The notes: a model not told the origin generated them from the sequence alone. Positions 9,002 to 16,575 are shown, numbered from the stretch's first letter. The stretch: 64,000 nucleotides of DNA from Bacillus methanolicus (GCF_028888695.1 NZ_PNFF01000002.1:248001-312000), one strand, 5' to 3'. A program made the numbers and translations.

Positions 9002-9835
9002 CTATTTTAGTTTGTTCAGCAGTTGTTTGGATGGTGTTTCGTATTTTATGTGGGTCGGCATTTTTGTGACGTAGTAGCCTCCACCCAAGCCGTATTGCCC
9101 GCCGTAAAGTTTGTCATACGTATAGACGCGGTATTGCTCGCCCGGCTTTAAGATTCTTACAAACTGCAGCTTATTATATCTGTCTCTCTTCCACAAATTA
9201 ATAGGCTTCTGAACGGTGATTCTTCCGATTTGCCCTCTCTTTAATTCCGAATTTCCCCACATTACAATGATTTTAGGCTTAATTGAAGTTAATTCTATAA
9301 AATCAGGATCATGTACCACATTAGGTCGATAAAACTTGATCAAACCGACATTTTTTGCATAGTAACGATACGTACCATCACTATCTTTTACTTCCACGAC
9401 ATTTTTAAATGTCCCTGCTCTTGTTTTTATCGTTTTTGTTACGGAAGTAATTTTGGAAGTAATTTTCTTCCCCTCATAATTCGTATACGACCAAGTTGTT
9501 CCTATCTTTACTGGATATACTAGATGCTTGAAAGAGAATTTTTCATAATCAGGGTTTCCGATTATAAGACCTGTTTTATCCTCTTTGTAATACTTTTTGT
9601 AATATTGATAATGGTCATACTCGTAGACAACATTCCATATGTGCTTCCCGTCTTTGACATGGCTAAATTCCTGGATACTGGATCCTTCCGAATGAGAATA
9701 CTGTAATACTTTTGTTGTGTCAGGCATGTAACTGTCATATCCACTCGCAAAAGCTTTCTCTGTGAACGGCATTATTGTGAAAAAACTGACAACGGCTGAC
9801 AACAAGACGAATTGAAAAAGCTTAGATTTTTTCAT
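9002..9835 (-). CDS. Secreted protein with C-terminal WG domain
   Basis: A 277-residue exported protein. ATG 9835 follows AAGGAGGGAAGAT, and the signal peptide is KKSKLFQFVLLSAVVSFFTI with cleavage near AFAS. Residues 35-185 carry the same beta-rich domain as the 7090 protein (TVTKTIKTRAGTFKNVVEVK, YYAKNVGLIKF), and residues 190-277 carry the WG domain (VMWGNSELKRGQIGRITV to IKYETPSKQLL). The order of the two domains is reversed relative to the 7090 protein, so they are independent modules. Both genes sit at the ends of the same cluster. Function unknown; extracellular by signal peptide. Confidence 0.85.
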   Translation of the reverse strand: MKKSKLFQFVLLSAVVSFFTIMPFTEKAFASGYDSYMPDTTKVLQYSHSEGSSIQEFSHVKDGKHIWNVVYEYDHYQYYKKYYKEDKTGLIIGNPDYEKFSFKHLVYPVKIGTTWSYTNYEGKKITSKITSVTKTIKTRAGTFKNVVEVKDSDGTYRYYAKNVGLIKFYRPNVVHDPDFIELTSIKPKIIVMWGNSELKRGQIGRITVQKPINLWKRDRYNKLQFVRILKPGEQYRVYTYDKLYGGQYGLGGGYYVTKMPTHIKYETPSKQLLNKLK

Positions 9836-9970
9836 CTATCTTCCCTCCTTCATATTTTGATATTCTTGGGATTGGATGATACTCCTGCTTTTCATTTAAA
9901 AACAGGAATAAAGGATGGGTCCTTTTGGGAAAGTTATCAGACTTACTTCTCTATTAAAATATGGAGGGAA

Positions 9971-10268
9971 AGCTTATAAATGGGAGTGAAGGCTTATATA
10001 TCAGAATGAAGGATCATAAGATGAAGTGGCGGCTCATATATCTAAACGAAGGCTTATATTTTGAAATGAAGGCTCATATATTCAAACGAGGGCTCATTTT
10101 TCGAAATGAAGGCTCATTTATTCTAACGACGGCTCATATTTTGAAATGAAAGCTCATTTATTCAAACGAGGGCTCATATATCAAAATAAAGGCTCATTTA
10201 TTCTAACGACGGCTCATTTTTCGAAATGAAAGCTCATATATTCAAACAAGGGCTCATATAAGAAAAGG
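9971..10268. repeat. 20-bp tandem repeat array A
   Basis: About 15 units of 20 bases, each starting GGCTCAT and ending alternately in CAAACGAG-like and GAAATGAA-like halves, giving a 40-bp higher-order period. Early units (from about 9971) are more diverged. There are no spacers, so it is not CRISPR. A 62-codon open frame across it is a by-product of the 20-bp repeat. Confidence 0.85.
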
Positions 10269-10416
10269 AACAAGAGCTGTTTTAACTCTGATTCCTTCCG
10301 ATTAGATTTAATACTGTCTACTTTTGGGACCTCAATGCACAGACGTACATCCTAATTTTTCTGTTCTATTGCAAATTGTTTTGATAATTTCAAAAAATCA
10401 TCTGCAACCTTGGTAT

Positions 10417-10617
10417 TCAAGATTGATTATCTCTTTCATAATTTCGGATGGTGATAGGCACGGAATATGAATGTTTACTTCTTTTCATTTGCTCAATTAG
10501 TTTTTTTGTTACAAAATCTTGTCTTTTTAACATCCTTTCTGGAGCAACGTACACACCATCTTCTACTGCTTTTTCCAGCTTAACGATTCGTTCTCTACTT
10601 AGTTTTTTGATTCTCAT
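10417..10617 (-). CDS. Small basic hypothetical protein paired with GNAT gene
   Basis: 66 residues, strongly basic and helical (MRIKKLSRERIVKLEKAVED, RQDFVTKKLIEQMKRSK). Start ATG 10617 with GGAGGGATCAACC upstream. It begins 13 bases after the stop of the acetyltransferase gene, so the two are co-transcribed. I do not recognise the family. The small size and pairing with a GNAT enzyme raise the possibility of a toxin-antitoxin-like or enzyme-plus-cofactor pair, but known GNAT toxins pair with RHH antitoxins usually encoded first, which does not fit well. Confidence 0.55.
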   Translation of the reverse strand: MRIKKLSRERIVKLEKAVEDGVYVAPERMLKRQDFVTKKLIEQMKRSKHSYSVPITIRNYERDNQS

Positions 10618-10630
10618 GGTTGATCCCTCC

Positions 10631-11203
10631 TCAATAATAGGTTGAAACCAACTGCTTCGATGCTTCTGTATCCAAAACCATTTGTCGTATTCTTGGGTTC
10701 AGGATCTTTGCATTCAATGTTTTTTGGTAATGCTCCACAAGCTTTGACTTTGAGACAAATGTTACGTAGCCATCAAACCCTAGCTCAAAGCTTCTTTTAC
10801 AAGCGATAGCGAATAGGTGTGGACCTACTCCTAAAAACTCTTTACTTTTTATGTTCCATGGTGCACTTTCAACCAGGTGAATATTTACCCATCCCTGTTT
10901 AACCTCGTATGCAATCAATCCTTGTATTCGGTCATCACCTTTAATGGTCAACTTTTTCAGTTCACACGAAGGATGCTTGAGATACATCACCCAATCAAAG
11001 TTATTCCAGCCGAATTCCGGACCAATCTGTTTCAAATCTTCTTTTGTTGCTTCATTAACTTCTGTTGGATATATTTCTCCTGATTCACGATGTTCTAAAC
11101 ATGGTGTGATTCTATCAATGATAACATCCATCTCTTTGGTGAGTTGTAGATCGATGCCTTCAGCATGTATTCTATTCTTTATTTCATCAAGTACTATATC
11201 CAA
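10631..11203 (-). CDS. GNAT-like N-acetyltransferase
   Basis: 190 residues, cytoplasmic. The start is TTG 11203 behind GGAGGAG with a 7-8 base gap; no ATG is better placed. The C-terminal half has the GNAT pattern: a strand (GWVNIHLVESAP), a loop with GVGPHLFAIACKRSFELG that matches the acetyl-CoA pyrophosphate-binding region, a strand GYVTFVSKSK, then LVEHYQKTLNAK. The N-terminal half is helical and acidic. The substrate is unknown; it could be a small molecule, a peptide or tRNA. Family assignment rests on the motif pattern, not on a search. Confidence 0.62.
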   Translation of the reverse strand: MDIVLDEIKNRIHAEGIDLQLTKEMDVIIDRITPCLEHRESGEIYPTEVNEATKEDLKQIGPEFGWNNFDWVMYLKHPSCELKKLTIKGDDRIQGLIAYEVKQGWVNIHLVESAPWNIKSKEFLGVGPHLFAIACKRSFELGFDGYVTFVSKSKLVEHYQKTLNAKILNPRIRQMVLDTEASKQLVSTYY

Positions 11204-11358
11204 CTTTTTACTCCTCCGACAAGTCGTGATCTATATTTTAATTATAGCACATTCAAGTCGGCAGATTGATTTTTAATATTATACGCAAACACTTACTTTA
11301 CGATACATCAAAAAAGAACGAAGCTTTGTGTTTTTCCCCATTTAGTACAAACCTTCGA

Positions 11359-11396
11359 AAAAAAGAAAGCAGCAGCTCACCTAAGGAGCCGCTTTG
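11359..11396 (-). terminator. Rho-independent terminator of the CapA-like gene
   Basis: On the minus strand AGCGGCTC, a seven-base loop, then GAGCTGCT followed by GCTTTCTTTTTTT. It lies about 135 bases beyond the stop at 11529. Confidence 0.6.
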
Positions 11397-11528
11397 CTCT
11401 TGCTTCTTTCTTATTATCGCTTATTCGTTTGGATACAATATACTCACTTTATCCATTCAGCTGATCATTTATCGCACTATATCTCAGTTAATATTAAAAT
11501 ATTGCAACTTTATACCTGTCTGTATTTT

Positions 11529-12830
11529 TTAATCGTTTTTTTCGTATACGCTCCATGTCGGTTTTTTTATTTTTGCAGACAAATCGAGTATTTTCGTTTT
11601 CACCCTTTTTGCTTCTCTTCCTGCTAGCGGAGTTGGCTGATAGTTATTTCTTGTTGTGACAGATGAAATGCGGCATGGAATAATATGAATCTCTTTTCGA
11701 GGCGTTAGTTGGCCATTTTGAACATAAAAAGTTTGCTGAAAGATGAAAGTATCTTTATCAGCCGGATTTTTATTGCCTCCAAACATAAAATTCCCTAAAC
11801 TATAGACAATAAATTTGCCTTTATATTCTTCTATCCCTTGGACAACGTGCGGATGGTGTCCAACAACTAAATCCGCTCCGCTATCGATCGCAAAACGCCC
11901 TAATGATTTTTGGGTTTTATTAGGAATATAACTTCTTTCATCGCCCCAATGGAAATGAACAAGAACAATTTTTGCTCCTTTTTTCCGCAGTGAGCGAATA
12001 TCATTGAGAATTTGCTTGCGAACCTGACTATTATCAACCCATCCTTTGTAGCCAACTGCACCGATTTTGACCCCTTTTACTGTTGTCAACAGCTGATGTT
12101 TGTCATCAAAATAACCGATGCCTTCCCTTTTTAAGTTTGCAATCGTGTCTTCATATCCTTTTTGCAAATAGTCATACGTATGGTTATTCGCCAAATTGAC
12201 GGCCTCAATCCCCGACAATGTTAAAATTTTTGCGTACGATGGATGACCGCGAAACCGAAATGTTTTCTCCGCCTTTCGCGTTGAGGTTGTTAAGGTTGTT
12301 TCTAAGTTAACAGTCGTAAAATCGTCGTTTTTAAAAATCGGTTCTATATTTTTTGAAAAAAAGCGAATACCGTTTCTTTTTGCTTCATCATCAAAAGAAT
12401 TTACATATCCGTAATTTTCATCACGTCCAAGCGTTACATCTCCTGCGGCGCTTAATGTAATACTTGTCGTCTGCTGTTCACGCTTTAATTGCTCAATCAT
12501 CGTTTTGGGAACCGTTTCATATTTGATCGCACTGGATTGCGGCACATAAATCCCGTTGCCTAGGCCGTATAATCTGCCAACCCCTTGCCGGTATCTATCA
12601 AAATAGACTCTGAATTCTTGTCCTTTTTTCACTTTACGCACTATGTGTAACTTATTATCTTTAATCTGGTAGAGGTTCGTATCTTGTAAAATAGTAATTT
12701 TTCCGATCATTCCTGACTTTAGTTCGATTTTCCCCCAAATTACCTTCGCTTCTGTTTCGTTCACCGCTGAGAATAGGAAAATAAAGCTTAGTGTGAGCGC
12801 AATTGTGCAAAGCTTTATCTTACTAAACAT
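11529..12830 (-). CDS. Secreted WG-domain/CapA-family protein
   Basis: 433 residues. The signal peptide (KIKLCTIALTLSFIFLFS, cleavage near TEA) leads into a WG domain (VIWGKIELKSGMIGKITIL to IKYETVPKTM, residues 28-115). Residues 125-400 are a CapA/PgsA-type metallophosphatase-like domain: AAGDVTLGRDENYG, VNLETTLTT, EAVNLANNHTYDY, VLVHFHWGDE and VVGHHPHVVQGIEEY with SLGNFMFGG. These supply the Asp, Asn and His ligands of a two-metal site. CapA proteins act in poly-gamma-glutamate capsule export or anchoring, but no pgsB/C genes are nearby, so capsule synthesis here is unproven. The WG region is nearly identical in DNA to that of the neighbouring gene at 13011, pointing to recent duplication. 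Confidence 0.88.
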   Translation of the reverse strand: MFSKIKLCTIALTLSFIFLFSAVNETEAKVIWGKIELKSGMIGKITILQDTNLYQIKDNKLHIVRKVKKGQEFRVYFDRYRQGVGRLYGLGNGIYVPQSSAIKYETVPKTMIEQLKREQQTTSITLSAAGDVTLGRDENYGYVNSFDDEAKRNGIRFFSKNIEPIFKNDDFTTVNLETTLTTSTRKAEKTFRFRGHPSYAKILTLSGIEAVNLANNHTYDYLQKGYEDTIANLKREGIGYFDDKHQLLTTVKGVKIGAVGYKGWVDNSQVRKQILNDIRSLRKKGAKIVLVHFHWGDERSYIPNKTQKSLGRFAIDSGADLVVGHHPHVVQGIEEYKGKFIVYSLGNFMFGGNKNPADKDTFIFQQTFYVQNGQLTPRKEIHIIPCRISSVTTRNNYQPTPLAGREAKRVKTKILDLSAKIKKPTWSVYEKND

Positions 12831-12907
12831 CTAATCTCTCCTCTTTAAAAAATTGTATTCTACAAACCATAGATGTGTTGCTTATAAATACTTTCATATC
12901 CGCGTGA

Positions 12908-12969
12908 ACTACCACCAGGCCATCTCCCACTTTCACTGGTACTATTCACGTTTAGAAGTGGGAGACTTC
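12908..12969. repeat. Solitary hairpin resembling an IS200/IS605 end
   Basis: TCTCCCACTT and AAGTGGGAGA pair across a 23-base loop, next to ACCACCAGGCCA. The layout resembles 3' ends of IS200/IS605 (TnpB/omega-RNA) elements, but no tnpA or tnpB is near. It may be a relic or a small non-autonomous element; it may equally be a terminator-like hairpin. Confidence 0.4.
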
Positions 12970-13010
12970 TTTCGTAAAAATATTAAAAAATCCTCTTATT
13001 ACCAACCGAC

Positions 13011-14051
13011 TTATTTCACGTTTAATTGATAACGCGATACATGATTTTGATGAATAATTTTTGTAAGTTCCGCTATTATTTTTTCTTCCTTATTATATGG
13101 AATTCCCGTGGTCATGATAGCCAATACGTAAGGTTGAACATCATAAACAATACCGACATCATTGTAAATAAGCTCCATCGGAATATAACCTACTTTATGG
13201 GCTACTTCCAATTTAGGGACTCCTGCAGGAATCGTTTTTTGGTAATCCGTATGCTTTAGATAATATACAAGTTCCCTGCCTAACTCAGGAGATTGTTTTT
13301 CAAATTGATAAGCAGCTTTTGCATATTTAACTAAATCTTCGGCAGTGGTCATATTTTTCCCATTTGGATATGTCACTTTCCCGCCTAAACCTCTCATATA
13401 ATGCACGAAATTATTTGCTCCTACCTTTTCTTTCAACATAATAAATGCGATATTATCACTATGGACCATTGACTTCTTTACTAAGTCGCGAATTGTGTAT
13501 TTTGTGCCTACTTTTGCTTTTTGGATCACTCCGCTGCCGCCATAATAATGGTGCCGTTTATACGTTAGTTTTTCCTCTAAATTAATTTTATTTTCAGCAG
13601 CAAGTTTATAAACATATAAAGCCAACGGCAACTTTATGGTGCTGGCTACACGATAAACTTTTGTTCCTCCATAAGCAAATTTATCCCCTGTTATTAAATT
13701 TTCATAATAATAAGAAATATTATAACCTGTGTTTTTAATATATTGTTCAGGCGAAATGCTAGTCTTCCGTTGTTCACGTTTTAATTGCTCCATCATTGTT
13801 TGGGGAACCGTTTCATATTTGACAGCACTGGATTGTGGCACATAAATCCCCGTACCGAGGCCGTATAATCTGCCAACCCCTTGCCGGTATCTATCAAAAT
13901 AGACTCTAAATTCTTGTCCTTTCTTCACCTTACGTACTTTGTATAACTTATCATCTTTAATCTGGTAGAGGTTCGTATCTTGTAAAATGGTAATTTTTCC
14001 AATCACTCCTGGCTTTAGTTCGATTTTCCCCCATAATACTTTCGCCTCCAC
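13011..14051 (-). CDS. WG-domain/class A beta-lactamase-like protein, signal peptide missing
   Basis: 346 residues from a GTG at 14051. The WG domain (LWGKIELKPGVIGKITILQDT) starts almost at residue 1. Residues 110-346 are a beta-lactamase2-type serine hydrolase: STIK supplies the SxxK nucleophile pair, HSDN the SDN motif, and HKVG the KTG-like strand. Such domains are acyl-serine enzymes or inactive penicillin-recognising relatives. Close paralogues begin with a signal peptide, but here the 5' region (14052-14110) encodes none in any frame I can join, and the frame meets TGA eight codons upstream of the GTG. The exported form therefore looks lost; this may be a decaying gene or a non-exported product. 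Confidence 0.75.
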   Translation of the reverse strand: MEAKVLWGKIELKPGVIGKITILQDTNLYQIKDDKLYKVRKVKKGQEFRVYFDRYRQGVGRLYGLGTGIYVPQSSAVKYETVPQTMMEQLKREQRKTSISPEQYIKNTGYNISYYYENLITGDKFAYGGTKVYRVASTIKLPLALYVYKLAAENKINLEEKLTYKRHHYYGGSGVIQKAKVGTKYTIRDLVKKSMVHSDNIAFIMLKEKVGANNFVHYMRGLGGKVTYPNGKNMTTAEDLVKYAKAAYQFEKQSPELGRELVYYLKHTDYQKTIPAGVPKLEVAHKVGYIPMELIYNDVGIVYDVQPYVLAIMTTGIPYNKEEKIIAELTKIIHQNHVSRYQLNVK

Positions 14052-14145
14052 TTTATTTGCAGCCCTTGTTTTTCATATATTTGTAAATATATTTTTTATA
14101 GATAAGCTGCAAAATTAAAAAGATAGTACTGCCACTCAAACGAGG

Positions 14146-14292
14146 GCTCATTTTTTGAAATGAAAGCTCATATATCCAAACGACGGCTCATTTTTTGAAA
14201 TGAAAGCTCATATTTTCAAATGAAGGCTCATTTATTCTAAAGAGGGCTCATATCTCGAAATGAAGGCTCATTTATTCAAACGAAGACTCATA
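14146..14292. repeat. 20-bp tandem repeat array B
   Basis: Seven and a half units of the same 20-bp GGCTCAT repeat as array A, again alternating between two sub-types. It lies directly upstream of the truncated beta-lactamase-like gene. Arrays A and B bracket the GNAT, CapA-like and beta-lactamase-like genes, so recombination between them could delete or invert that block. Confidence 0.85.
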
Positions 14293-14500
14293 ACTTAGCA
14301 GAAAGAATTTGCTTCGTTTTTGCATTATAGTAGTTTGTCCACTCATCAAATAATTTTAAAAATTCATCCACGCTATTGTGAAATACAAAAAGCATTAAGA
14401 CCAGAATTGACTGCTTGTTGAGTTACATAGTGCAGCGGGAACCATTGAACCGGAGGCTAGCAAAAAATTAGAAAAATCCAGCATTTTTCTCATAAAGAAA

Positions 14501-14537
14501 ATGGCAAACGCCAAAGAGCGCATGCCATTTTAGCTTT
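14501..14537 (-). terminator. Terminator of HTH regulator gene
   Basis: On the minus strand AAAATGGCA and TGCCATTTT pair around a 16-base loop, followed by CTTT. It lies about 60 bases after the stop at 14595. Confidence 0.65.
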
Positions 14538-14594
14538 TTCTATTCTTAAATGATAATAAGATAAAGTATGCAAATAATTACGATTGTTATCTAT

Positions 14595-15170
14595 TCAGTC
14601 TTCTTTAATCCCATTAATACGCTTTAATCGATAATATTTTTTCTCTACTGAAAGCGTTGATCTATTTAGGATACTAGCAATTTCTTGAATAGATTTTCCG
14701 CTTGCAGCTAATTCTATTAATTGTTTTTCTTCCCGGGTTGTCCAGCTTCTGTAATTTCGCACATTCTTTTTTCGTTTTCGCTCTTCCTTTACCCAGTCCG
14801 GCTCCGGAGGCAATGAGTTAGAGGCCAATTTTGAAAAATCGATTCTTTCCTTATTCTCATAGGCCCACTTCCAAAACTCTTCAATATCAATAAATGTAAA
14901 TTTCTTTTTATATCTTGTCACTCTTTGACTAAAAGGCAATCCGTGCCGTTTTATCCAGCCGACAACCGTATTTCGGTCAATTTGCAATGTTTTCGCCAAT
15001 TCTCCTGCTGTAATCATCCCTGTACTGACTTTTGTGTTGGATGTTCCTCTTTTTCTTATTAAGGTAATTTCTAGAGACTTAGGCTGTCTTCCCAGTTTTT
15101 TTGCGATCGATTTTAAAGATTGTCTACCCAAATTGTCTTCTATGTAACACAGTTCTTTTTTTGAAAGCAT
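14595..15170 (-). CDS. HTH DNA-binding regulator with Myb-like C-terminus
   Basis: 191 residues. I prefer ATG 15170 (MLSKKELCYIE): the ribosome site AAAGGAGA lies about 15 bases upstream, inside the longer TTG-started frame, which has no site of its own. Three DNA-binding-like units are visible: an N-terminal HTH (SLKSIAKKLGRQPKSLE), a central MerR/excisionase-like HTH (ITAGELAKTLQIDRNTVVGWIKRHGLP), and a C-terminal Myb/SANT-like or sigma-type helix set (WTTREEKQLIELAASGKSIQEIASILNRS). There is no ligand domain. Similar layouts occur in phage and mobile-element regulators. It sits downstream of a decayed riboswitch-controlled gene and may have been in the same transcript. Confidence 0.7.
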   Translation of the reverse strand: MLSKKELCYIEDNLGRQSLKSIAKKLGRQPKSLEITLIRKRGTSNTKVSTGMITAGELAKTLQIDRNTVVGWIKRHGLPFSQRVTRYKKKFTFIDIEEFWKWAYENKERIDFSKLASNSLPPEPDWVKEERKRKKNVRNYRSWTTREEKQLIELAASGKSIQEIASILNRSTLSVEKKYYRLKRINGIKED

Positions 15171-15192
15171 AGTAGTTTTGTAAATCTCCTTT

Positions 15193-15596
15193 CTAGATTT
15201 TAAATTTCCTGACAAGCTCTAGCAACTTCATTGCCGTTTCTGATAAGGAACTGTTTAAAGCAAACTTATACGAGATGATGGGAAATCGATGTTGGAGAAT
15301 TTCATTTATTACTTTTGGTTGCAGAAAGAATAAAAAAGAAAGGATTTTCTTGGTGCATAATAGATATAAATCACACAACTTGATATTCATAATTTTGATC
15401 TAGAAGCTTTTGATATGCTAAGGAAAGGTTTTGCAAACATTGGATTCTTAATTTTTCATCACAAATAAAATCATAGAGTAATTCATGCTTCAACTTAAGT
15501 ATTTAGTCATTATAGAATCTTCCACAAACTGCTCTTTTTTGCATAATCCAGCATTTCTCTTTCAAAAAACTCTACCGAACCAAATAGAACAGTCAT
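15193..15596 (-). pseudogene. Decayed gene under c-di-GMP riboswitch
   Basis: After the riboswitch terminator an ATG at 15596 with an AAAGGATGA site starts MTVLFGSVEFFEREMLDYAK and stops after 28 codons. The reading then reappears in other frames: LKHELLYDFICDEKLRIQ and NLSLAYQKLLDQNYEYQ, then YLLCTKKILSFLFFLQPKVI to LSETAMKLLELVRKFKI ending at 15193. Two or more frameshifts are needed to join them, to about 130 residues. I do not recognise the ancestor; the tail vaguely recalls a LysR-type C-terminus. In the class, c-di-GMP-I switches often control motility, adhesion or regulator genes. Confidence 0.6.
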
Positions 15597-15666
15597 CGGG
15601 ATCTCATCCTTTCCGTTTCTGAGTCTTTTAATACTTTTTTCTACTTTCCTATTCTAGGTGTATATG

Positions 15667-15695
15667 AAAAAAGTCCGCCAAAAAGATTGGCGGAC
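15667..15695 (-). terminator. Expression-platform terminator of the riboswitch
   Basis: On the minus strand GTCCGCCA and TGGCGGAC form an 8-bp stem with a seven-base loop, followed by six T. It lies about 60 bases after the aptamer. A small stem (TTAAAGG/CCTTTAA, 15703-15722) between them could serve as a competing helix. Confidence 0.85.
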
Positions 15696-15751
15696 AAAAT
15701 GGTTAAAGGAAGAAACCTTTAACTTATTGAAAAAGAATCCGATCTTTTTGG

Positions 15752-15835
15752 CAACCCGACTATCATAGCACCAAAGTGCCTTAGACTCGTGGCTTTGCGT
15801 CCCTATCTTTCGATAAGTTTGCCCTTATCATTGGT
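15752..15835 (-). ncRNA. Class I cyclic-di-GMP riboswitch (GEMM)
   Basis: Read on the minus strand it contains GGGCAAAC, TCGAAAGA (the GAAA tetraloop), GGGACGCAAAGCC, CTAAGG and TCGGGTTGCC, in the order and spacing of the c-di-GMP-I aptamer; the GNRA tetraloop and receptor-like segment are both present. It would bind c-di-GMP (or, in a few variants, cyclic GMP-AMP) in a nascent leader and change folding of the terminator at 15667-15695. Transcription points to lower coordinates, toward the decayed gene at 15596 and the HTH gene at 15170. Confidence 0.94.
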
Positions 15836-15917
15836 TACTTTTATACTAAAACTATATGATTATCATTTCAACATTATTCTACCTTTTTTAACATATATTT
15901 GTAACCGCCAAGTAGAA

Positions 15918-16140
15918 ATGAACACTTTCTTACCTAAAAATGCTGAATAAGATTGAACACTTTTTTCCAGTAGAGACGTGCACTTTATTTGGAGAGGCGG
16001 GCATGATAGCCTTTGTCGGCTGAGCCAGATTCATTGATATATCAGGCTTCCTGGCTAATAATCTTGCCCGCAGAGGCTCCAAGTAAAGTGACAAAATGCC
16101 AGCACTAACTTCCAGTAAAGTGTTCACTACTAATTAGCAA
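15918..16140. mobile_element. MITE-like nested inverted-repeat element
   Basis: GAACACTTTCTT and CAGTAAAGTGTTC words lie at the two ends. Inside, CACTTTATTTGGAG (about 15970) pairs with CTCCAAGTAAAGTG (about 16077), and GGCGGGCATGATAGCC pairs with GGCTAATAATCTTGCCCGC, leaving a loop with TGATATATCA. The whole could fold into one cruciform. A 65-codon frame inside is not a gene. It may be a miniature transposable element or an IS remnant; no family is assigned. Confidence 0.5.
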
Positions 16141-16241
16141 AATGTGTTCAAAGTTATCAGGCGGTTACAATATTTTACTTTTTTACATATTTGGACCTAT
16201 AAGTGAACAAAAAATTTGTGTTTTTTTGTTTAAATTTGTAT

Positions 16242-16261
16242 TTAATCAAACGTTTGATTAA
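16242..16261. promoter_or_regulatory. Perfect 20-bp palindrome, operator-like
   Basis: TTAATCAAACGTTTGATTAA is a perfect palindrome of the kind bound by TetR-family dimers. No gene adjoins it within 350 bases, so it may be the orphan operator of a lost gene. Confidence 0.4.
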
Positions 16262-16467
16262 TAAAAAACCGACATTTTTTCTCTTTTCTTCGATCCCTGA
16301 AAAAAATTCTTGAAAAAGGAATTAATGAAAATTTTGAATAAGGGATTGAGAATCCTCCCCTAGCTAACATCCATGTCCATTTGTCTTTTTACTTTGTATA
16401 CAACAAGTGAAAAAGTAGATGGGGCAACAAAAGCAAAACATCGCCCGTTCCTCCAATTCAAAATAAT

Positions 16468-16575
16468 CTCTCGGTGAACGAGAGAAAATACCTGCTGAAC
16501 GGGAGTAACTCTTTCCGAACGAGAATAAATACCCGCTAAACGGGAGTAAACTTCTTCCGAACAAGAAGAAAATAT
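16468..16575. repeat. 20-21 bp tandem repeat array C
   Basis: About five units built on GAACGGGAGTAAA/GAACGAGAATAAA with CCGCT or TTTCC between them. The sequence differs from arrays A and B, but the period and alternating sub-types are alike. Non-coding. Confidence 0.65.

Noticed and set aside
9961-10149. 62-codon open frame across tandem array A
   Set aside because: The peptide is only the translation of the 20-bp repeat; no conserved domain and no function suggested.
11266-11532. 88-codon plus frame between the GNAT and CapA-like genes
   Set aside because: Low-complexity, Cys/Ser/Leu-rich product over a terminator hairpin, with no ribosome site.
11529-12830. Evidence for a poly-gamma-glutamate capsule operon
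   Set aside because: Only a CapA-like domain is present; no capB/pgsB, capC or pgsE homologue is in the window.
9971-14292. CRISPR array
   Set aside because: Units are contiguous 20-mers with no unique spacers, and no cas genes are present.
15930-16127. 65-codon minus frame inside the inverted-repeat element
   Set aside because: It follows the palindromic sequence, has no ribosome site, and shows no protein-like pattern.
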